From positions 1 through 64,000 of the forward strand of contig JACQYB010000040.1 of assembly GCA_016208415.1 (NCBI GenBank): DNA of 64,000 nt, given 5' to 3'. The notes beneath the pieces were generated by a model. It was given only the letters and a program-made list of their open reading frames with translations. It did not search any database and had not been told where the DNA came from. The stretch is from Betaproteobacteria bacterium (GTDB lineage: Bacteria; Pseudomonadota; Gammaproteobacteria; Burkholderiales; Rhodocyclaceae). Of this stretch, positions 58,984 through 64,000 are shown piece after piece (positions within the stretch are counted from its first letter, which is position 1; each line of letters begins with the position of its first letter). A program made the translations under genes and the position numbers.

Positions 58984-61632
58984 TCAACCGCCGACGGAGT
59001 GCAGGTGCGACGCGGCCGCATGCCCGCCGGCATCGCGCGCGTCGACGGGGCGCAGGGCAACGCTGAACTCGCGTCCCCCGTCGGCGCGCTGCATGGTGAT
59101 CAGGACGTCCACGGGCGTGGGCTGGTTGTCGGCGCCCAACAGGGTCATGGGAACCCAGCCGCCACTGCCCAGCGTCACCAGGTATCCCTCGAAGGCGGGG
59201 GCATCGCCTTCGGCCACGAAGGCCGCCAGCGGCAGGCCGACGATGTCCTGGACCTCGACGCCCAGAAGCCGCTGCACTTCGCCGTCGCAGCGGATGACGA
59301 AGCCGTCGCCGTCCATGGCCAGAAGGGCGGCGGGTTCGGGCATGGCCGGCGCGTCCTCGGACTCGGCCGCCCCCGGCAGCGCTGTGGCCTCGCCGTCGTC
59401 AGGCGAGCCATGCTCCGCCCGCCGCGCCGCCGTGATGTCGATGAACGACGCCATGGCGGCATAGGGCCGGGGGGAATCGCTGTGGAACAGCGGCTGCACG
59501 TTCCACGACAGCCAGATGCGCGACCCGTCGGGACGACGCACGCTGAGCACCTGGTCGCGGCTCGCCCTGGCTGAGGCCAGCGCCACCGCCGCCGGATGGG
59601 TATGCCGCGCCACCGCCGTGCCGTCTTCGAAACACCCCTGCCAGCGCGGGCTGCCCGGCATCAGCCCGAGCAGGCTGCCATGCTCCACGCCGAGGATGTG
59701 CGCCGCACCGGCATTGCAGTCGGCGATGCGCCCGCTGGCGTCCACCAGCATCACGCCCTCGGCCAGCAGTCCGATGAGCGCCCGCAGGCGCTGCTCGGCC
59801 GCCCGCAGCGAGTGTTCGAGCTGCAGGCGCGCCGTGTTGTCGCTGAAGGCGAGATACCAGGCAGGCTCGTCGTCATAGGCGGACAGGCGCACCAAGGCGG
59901 CGACCCAGAGATAGCTGCCGTCGGCGCGGCGCAGTTGCAGATCGCGGGCGGTACCGTGGCCGCGTTCCACGGCCTGGGTAAGCTGCTCCAGCGCCCGGGG
60001 ATCGGCACACAGTTGCGCCAGCCCCCGGCCGACGCAGGCTCCGCGCTCCAGCCCGAGGGTCTGCAGGAGGGCGTCGTTGGCATAGCGCACCTGCCCGCCC
60101 TCCACCGTCGCCACGCACAACGGCAGGGGATTGGCCTCGGAGATGGCGCGAAAGTGCTGCAGGCTCTCGCGCAGGGTGAGATCCACTTCCTTGCGGTCGG
60201 AGATGTCGATGACGAAGCCGTGGATGCGCTGCGGACGCCCCTGGGCGTCGGTCTCCAGCCAGGCGCTGTCGCGCACCCAGCGCAGCGTGCCGTCGCCGCG
60301 CACGATGCGGTACTCAGCCTCGAAGGGCGCGCCCAGCAGCAACTGCTTGTAGCGCGCCTGGAGCGCCTCCCGGTCCTCTTCGTGCACGGCGTCGTCCCAC
60401 AGCGGCGGGTGCTCGACGAAGTCCGCCGCCGCACGGCCATGGATGGCATCGGCCGAAGGGCTGAGGTAGAGCAGGCGGCGGCGCCCCGGCGCCATGGCAT
60501 ACACCGCCGCCCCGGCGCGGCGCAGCGTAGCCAGCAGCGCATCGTGGGTTTCCTCCAGCGAGCGCTGGTCGTGGTCCAGCTTGTCCAGCATGGCATTGAA
60601 GGCGCCGCCCAGCCGTGCGATCTCCGCCGGCGCCGCCACCTGCGCCCGCGACTGCGGCAGGCCGCCGGTCACCGCGCGGGCAGCGTCGAACAGGCTGTCC
60701 AGCCCCCGCAGCAGCCGCACCCGCAGCGCCACCAGCGCGATCACGGCCAGTGCCAGCACAACGCCGCCCAGCAGCGCGAAGCGCGCCGCCGCGGCCACGG
60801 GCCGGCTGCCGAGCCGTTCCGCCGGCACGCCCACCATGGTGCGCCAGTCCGTGCCGAGGATGGCCTGGTAGCCGTACAGGCGGTCGACGCCGTCGGCGGC
60901 GCGCACCTTGGCGGTGCTGCCGCGGCTCTGCGCGCTGATCGTGCGCTCGGGGGAAGGATCGGCACGGCCGGCGATGAGCGCGCCGGCGCCGTCGTCGATG
61001 GCCACCACGCCGCCCCCCGCCGAGCGGGCGTCGAACACCATGGGCAGCACCGCCGCCGGATCGGCCAGCAGCACCAGCATGCCCACCACGGCGCCGTCCC
61101 CGTCCTTCAGGGGCTGGGCCAGCGGCAGGTGCCAGGCGCGCCCGCCCGCCCCGGCCCGGGGCTTGCCGAGGATGAAGACGCCGTCCTGCACCACCCGCGC
61201 CAGCACCTCCCGCAGATCGGGGGACTCCGCCGTCGTCGCGTCCGGCGGGGCACTGCGGCACACCACGGTACCGTCCCGCGTCACGCTGAGCAGCCCGCGA
61301 TGCTGGGGCAGCAGGTCGGGGAAGTCGCGAAACGCCGCGTCGCACGCCGTGGCGTCCAGGGCGGCGATGGCGGGGCGCTTCGCCAGGCGTTCCAGCAGCA
61401 CCCGGCTGTCGTCGACGAAGCGCTCCACATTGACCGCCGCGTGATCGGCCAGCCGCAAGGCCACGGATTCCGTCTCGGACAGTTCGTCCACCGTCTGGCG
61501 CAGCAGTTCGTAGGCGATGCCGGCAAGTACCAGGACCGCCGTCAGGGCGACCAGCAGGTTGAGGCGGAACGTCAGGGACCAGGGCGGCGCCCTGTCATCG
61601 GTCTTCGTGGAGCGAGAAGGGCTTGGTGGCAC
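58984..61632 (-). CDS. Membrane sensor with Cache, HAMP and PAS domains but no output domain
   Basis: An 882-residue protein: TM1 (about 25-45), dCache periplasmic sensor (about 50-275), TM2 (about 280-305), HAMP (about 305-365), then four PAS/PAC units (about 370-500, 505-620, 630-745, 765-870). It ends after the last PAS without a kinase, GGDEF, EAL or methyl-accepting domain. It is followed on the same strand, upstream at 61804-64000, by a PAS histidine kinase, to which it may lend its sensory part. Loss of a C-terminal output domain is the alternative. Confidence 0.8.
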   Translation of the reverse strand: MPPSPSRSTKTDDRAPPWSLTFRLNLLVALTAVLVLAGIAYELLRQTVDELSETESVALRLADHAAVNVERFVDDSRVLLERLAKRPAIAALDATACDAAFRDFPDLLPQHRGLLSVTRDGTVVCRSAPPDATTAESPDLREVLARVVQDGVFILGKPRAGAGGRAWHLPLAQPLKDGDGAVVGMLVLLADPAAVLPMVFDARSAGGGVVAIDDGAGALIAGRADPSPERTISAQSRGSTAKVRAADGVDRLYGYQAILGTDWRTMVGVPAERLGSRPVAAAARFALLGGVVLALAVIALVALRVRLLRGLDSLFDAARAVTGGLPQSRAQVAAPAEIARLGGAFNAMLDKLDHDQRSLEETHDALLATLRRAGAAVYAMAPGRRRLLYLSPSADAIHGRAAADFVEHPPLWDDAVHEEDREALQARYKQLLLGAPFEAEYRIVRGDGTLRWVRDSAWLETDAQGRPQRIHGFVIDISDRKEVDLTLRESLQHFRAISEANPLPLCVATVEGGQVRYANDALLQTLGLERGACVGRGLAQLCADPRALEQLTQAVERGHGTARDLQLRRADGSYLWVAALVRLSAYDDEPAWYLAFSDNTARLQLEHSLRAAEQRLRALIGLLAEGVMLVDASGRIADCNAGAAHILGVEHGSLLGLMPGSPRWQGCFEDGTAVARHTHPAAVALASARASRDQVLSVRRPDGSRIWLSWNVQPLFHSDSPRPYAAMASFIDITAARRAEHGSPDDGEATALPGAAESEDAPAMPEPAALLAMDGDGFVIRCDGEVQRLLGVEVQDIVGLPLAAFVAEGDAPAFEGYLVTLGSGGWVPMTLLGADNQPTPVDVLITMQRADGGREFSVALRPVDARDAGGHAAASHLHSVGG

Positions 61633-61803
61633 GTTGCGGGAGCCGGTCTGGCGAGGGGCTGGATGGATCGTGAATGTTGATCCGCCGCATATCCGGGCGT
61701 CAAGCGCGCCAGGTCACAGTGTGTGTAAAGCGGACCGTTGGCAGAGAAGCGTGAGGAGTGGGGATGGGGACGACAGGTTCTCGCGTCTGAATCCCGGGTC
61801 CCC

Positions 61804-64000
61804 TCACCCCGCCGCCCGCCGGCTGCGCGACGACGCCAGCGGCGCGGCGTCGGCTCCGGGCGCACCAATGGTGAAGCGGAAGGTGGCACCCCCGCCCACC
61901 ACGCTGTCCGCCCAGATGCGCCCCTTGTGGCGCTCGATGATGCGCTTGACGATGGCCAGGCCCACACCGGTGCCGGCAAACTCACCCGCGGCGTGCATGC
62001 GCTGGAACACGCCGAACAGGCGATCCGCATACTGCATGTCGAAGCCGGCGCCGTTGTCGCGCACGAAGAACACCGTCTCGCCCGCGCCGCCCTCCACCCC
62101 GATCTCCAGCCGCGGATCATCGACGCGGGACGAGAACTTCATGGCATTGCCGATGAGGTTGGCCCAGACCTGGCGCAGCATCGCCAGGTCGCCGCGCACC
62201 CGCCCGAGGTCGCCGACGCTGACCTGCGCCCGCGGCCAGGTCTCCCCCAGGTCCGCCACCACGCCGCGCGCCAGCGCGGTCATGTCCACCTCCGCCTCGG
62301 TCAGTTCCACGCGGCTGGCGCGGGAGAAGCGCAGGATGTCGTCGATGAGCTGGCCCATGCGCTCGGCGTTGCGGCGGATGCGCTCCAGCAGTTCGCGCCC
62401 TTCGCGGCTGATGGCCTTGTACTCGGTCTCTTCGAGGATATGGGCAAAGCCGTTGATGGCGCGCAGCGGCGCGCTGAGGTCGTGGGACACGGAGTAGGAA
62501 AAGGACTCCAGCTCGCGTACCGCCTGCTGCAGCTCGGCGGTGCGCTCGATCACCCGCTGTTCCAGCGACTCGTTGAGTTCGCGGATGGCCTCCTCGGCCT
62601 TCACCCGGGCGGTGACGTCGCGCAGGATGACGGTGTAGAGCTTCTGCCCCCCGGTCTCGAGCTGGGAGACGGACGCCTCCAGGGGTAGTTCGCTGCCGTC
62701 GCGGCGCACCCCCGCCACCCGTCCCATCTCCCCCACCCGCCGGCTGCTCGCGCCGGAGCCCGCAAATCCCGCCATCTGGCCCTTGTGCCGGCGGCGGGCG
62801 CGTTGCGGGATGAGGCGGTCCAGCGGCTGGCCCAACATCTCCTCGGCGCCGTAGCCGAACATGGCCTCGGCGGCGGGATTGAACAGCGTCACCCGGTACT
62901 GCTGATCCACGGTGATCACCGCGTCCATGGCCGAGGCGATGATGCCGGCCAGGCGCGCCTCGCTCTTGAGCAGCGCATCCTCGGCCTGCTTGCGCGAGGT
63001 GATGTCGGTGAAGGACACCACCGCGGCGTAGGGGCGCGCCGCGCCGGCGTGGACCAGCGGCTGGGCGTTCATGGTGACCCACACCAGCGTGCCGCCGCGA
63101 TCGAGCGTGCCCACCACCACGCCTTGCTGCGCCTGGCCGGAGGACAGCGCCGCCAGCGGCGGAAAATCGGCGTCGGTGAGCGCCCGGCCGTCCTCGGCCA
63201 CCGCTCCCCAGGTGGGTTCGCGGGAGCTCATGGCACGCAGCGCCTCCAGCCCCTGGCCCAGGATCTGCTCCGCGGCGCGGTTGCAGGTGACGATGCGGCC
63301 CGTGGCATCGACCAGCACCACCCCCTCGGCCAGGGCCGCCACCAGGCTGCGGAAACGCTCCTCGCCGGCGCGCAGCGACTCCTCCGTCTGGCGCCGCGCG
63401 GTGACATCGTAGATGCCCAGGTACACCGCCGCTTCGCCGTCGAAGCTGGCCGGCCGCGCCGAGGCGATCACCCAGAAGATGCGCCCGTCGGGGTGGCGCA
63501 GCGGAAATTCCAGGTCGCGAAAGGAGGTCTCGCGGGCAAGCCGCTCGGCCAGGCCTTCGCGCTCTTCCAGTCGCACGAAGTACAGGCCTAGGGCGTGCCC
63601 CTCGCACTCGTCGTGGGCGATGTCGAACACGCGCTCGAAAGCCTCGTTGGTGAAGCGGATCAGCCCGTCCGGCTCCCCCACCACCAACAGCGGCACGGGG
63701 CTGGACTCGGCCACGGTGCGGAAGTACTCCTCCCGGTCGCGCTGCTTGGCCTCGGCCAGGCGCCGGCCGGTGACGTCGACGATGATGCCGTCAACGCACA
63801 GCGCCCTGCCCTCGGCATCGGTGATGAGCCAGCCGCGATCATGGACCAGGCGGATGCTGCCGTCGGGCCGCTGCACCCGGTATTCGAGGCTGAACGGCGG
63901 CGCACCCTCGCGCACCTGCGCCAGGGTCTCCTCCAGCCGTGCGCGGTCTTCCTGCGCCACGCTCTCCAGCCACAGGTTGGGCCGGGCGTAGAACTCGCCG
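61804..64000 (-). CDS. PAS-containing sensor histidine kinase (5' end off the window)
   Basis: The visible 732 residues start inside a PAS domain at the right edge. Several PAS/PAC units are followed by a coiled coil, HisKA with phospho-His in YSVSHDLSAPLRAINGFAHI, and HATPase_c (LIGNAMKFSS, VRDNGAGFDM, GTGVGLAIVKRII). The dimerisation motif SHDLSAPLRAI is of the phytochrome-like kinase type. No receiver is attached. The true start is beyond base 64000. Confidence 0.9.
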   Translation of the reverse strand, partial: GEFYARPNLWLESVAQEDRARLEETLAQVREGAPPFSLEYRVQRPDGSIRLVHDRGWLITDAEGRALCVDGIIVDVTGRRLAEAKQRDREEYFRTVAESSPVPLLVVGEPDGLIRFTNEAFERVFDIAHDECEGHALGLYFVRLEEREGLAERLARETSFRDLEFPLRHPDGRIFWVIASARPASFDGEAAVYLGIYDVTARRQTEESLRAGEERFRSLVAALAEGVVLVDATGRIVTCNRAAEQILGQGLEALRAMSSREPTWGAVAEDGRALTDADFPPLAALSSGQAQQGVVVGTLDRGGTLVWVTMNAQPLVHAGAARPYAAVVSFTDITSRKQAEDALLKSEARLAGIIASAMDAVITVDQQYRVTLFNPAAEAMFGYGAEEMLGQPLDRLIPQRARRRHKGQMAGFAGSGASSRRVGEMGRVAGVRRDGSELPLEASVSQLETGGQKLYTVILRDVTARVKAEEAIRELNESLEQRVIERTAELQQAVRELESFSYSVSHDLSAPLRAINGFAHILEETEYKAISREGRELLERIRRNAERMGQLIDDILRFSRASRVELTEAEVDMTALARGVVADLGETWPRAQVSVGDLGRVRGDLAMLRQVWANLIGNAMKFSSRVDDPRLEIGVEGGAGETVFFVRDNGAGFDMQYADRLFGVFQRMHAAGEFAGTGVGLAIVKRIIERHKGRIWADSVVGGGATFRFTIGAPGADAAPLASSRSRRAAG

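Overview
The window is GC-rich (roughly two thirds G+C by eye) and reads as chromosome of a denitrifying betaproteobacterium, most likely Rhodocyclales (Thauera/Azoarcus-like). This rests on the rpsU-yqeY-dnaG-rpoD order, a complete nor operon with a 4Fe-4S membrane protein between norQ and norD, RegA-type regulators, NosL proteins, and many PAS-rich sensor kinases. The taxonomic placement is inference.

Layout. 0-4.7 kb: carboxymuconolactone-decarboxylase-like protein (cut by the left edge), two secreted proteins built from NPC/NPCAAK repeats (one carrying a haem c domain), a pentahaem lipoprotein, an XRE regulator divergent from a hemerythrin, and a Uma2 protein. 4.8-10.9 kb: tsaD (broken by a stop codon) divergent from rpsU-yqeY-dnaG-rpoD, then a CAU tRNA. 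11.2-22.4 kb: a signalling block with a PhnD-like binding protein, a large hybrid kinase, a c-di-GMP (GEMM-I) riboswitch ahead of a lytic transglycosylase lipoprotein, an HD-GYP response regulator damaged by a 223-bp duplication, and a second hybrid kinase. 22.4-25.3 kb: a sigma-54 activator scrap and three toxin-antitoxin (TA) pairs. 25.6-29.8 kb: SCO1, a small secreted protein, an FtsX/MacB-type permease and ATPase, a multi-TM protein with an HPHHHCPFC motif, and a detached CopA tail. 29.8-37.3 kb: a RegA-like regulator with Glu in place of the phospho-Asp, divergent from norCBEFQ-4Fe4S-norD. An FNR/DNR box lies 41.5 bp upstream of the predicted norC start site.

37.3-41.8 kb is a scarred TA island: VapBC, Phd-VapC, HigBA, a broken GNAT toxin, fragments of a second norD and of another RegA, and one intact RegA. 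41.8-50.6 kb: a complete TonB uptake operon (tonB with an amber codon, receptor, BNR-repeat protein with a CECC motif, TlpA-like, exbB, exbD), a half-length TauE/SafE-like protein, two NosL-family proteins and a Crp/Fnr regulator. This plausibly supplies copper to denitrification enzymes. 50.6-52.9 kb: a MazEF-like pair between two divergent copies of the end of a PAS-PP2C phosphatase gene. 52.9-58.4 kb: lnt-corC-ybeY-phoH-miaB, with in-frame palindromic repeats inside lnt and a deletion that removes the radical-SAM motif of miaB. 58.4-64 kb: a small protein, a PAS sensor with no output domain, and a PAS kinase running off the right edge.

Two themes stand out. One is respiratory and copper/haem biology (nor, NosL, SCO1, cytochromes, TonB uptake). 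The other is an unusual density of broken genes (tsaD, miaB, tonB, the HD-GYP regulator, and fragments of norD, regA, PP2C, copA, GNAT and a sigma-54 activator). The damage in tsaD and miaB should be checked against raw reads before any biological reading.
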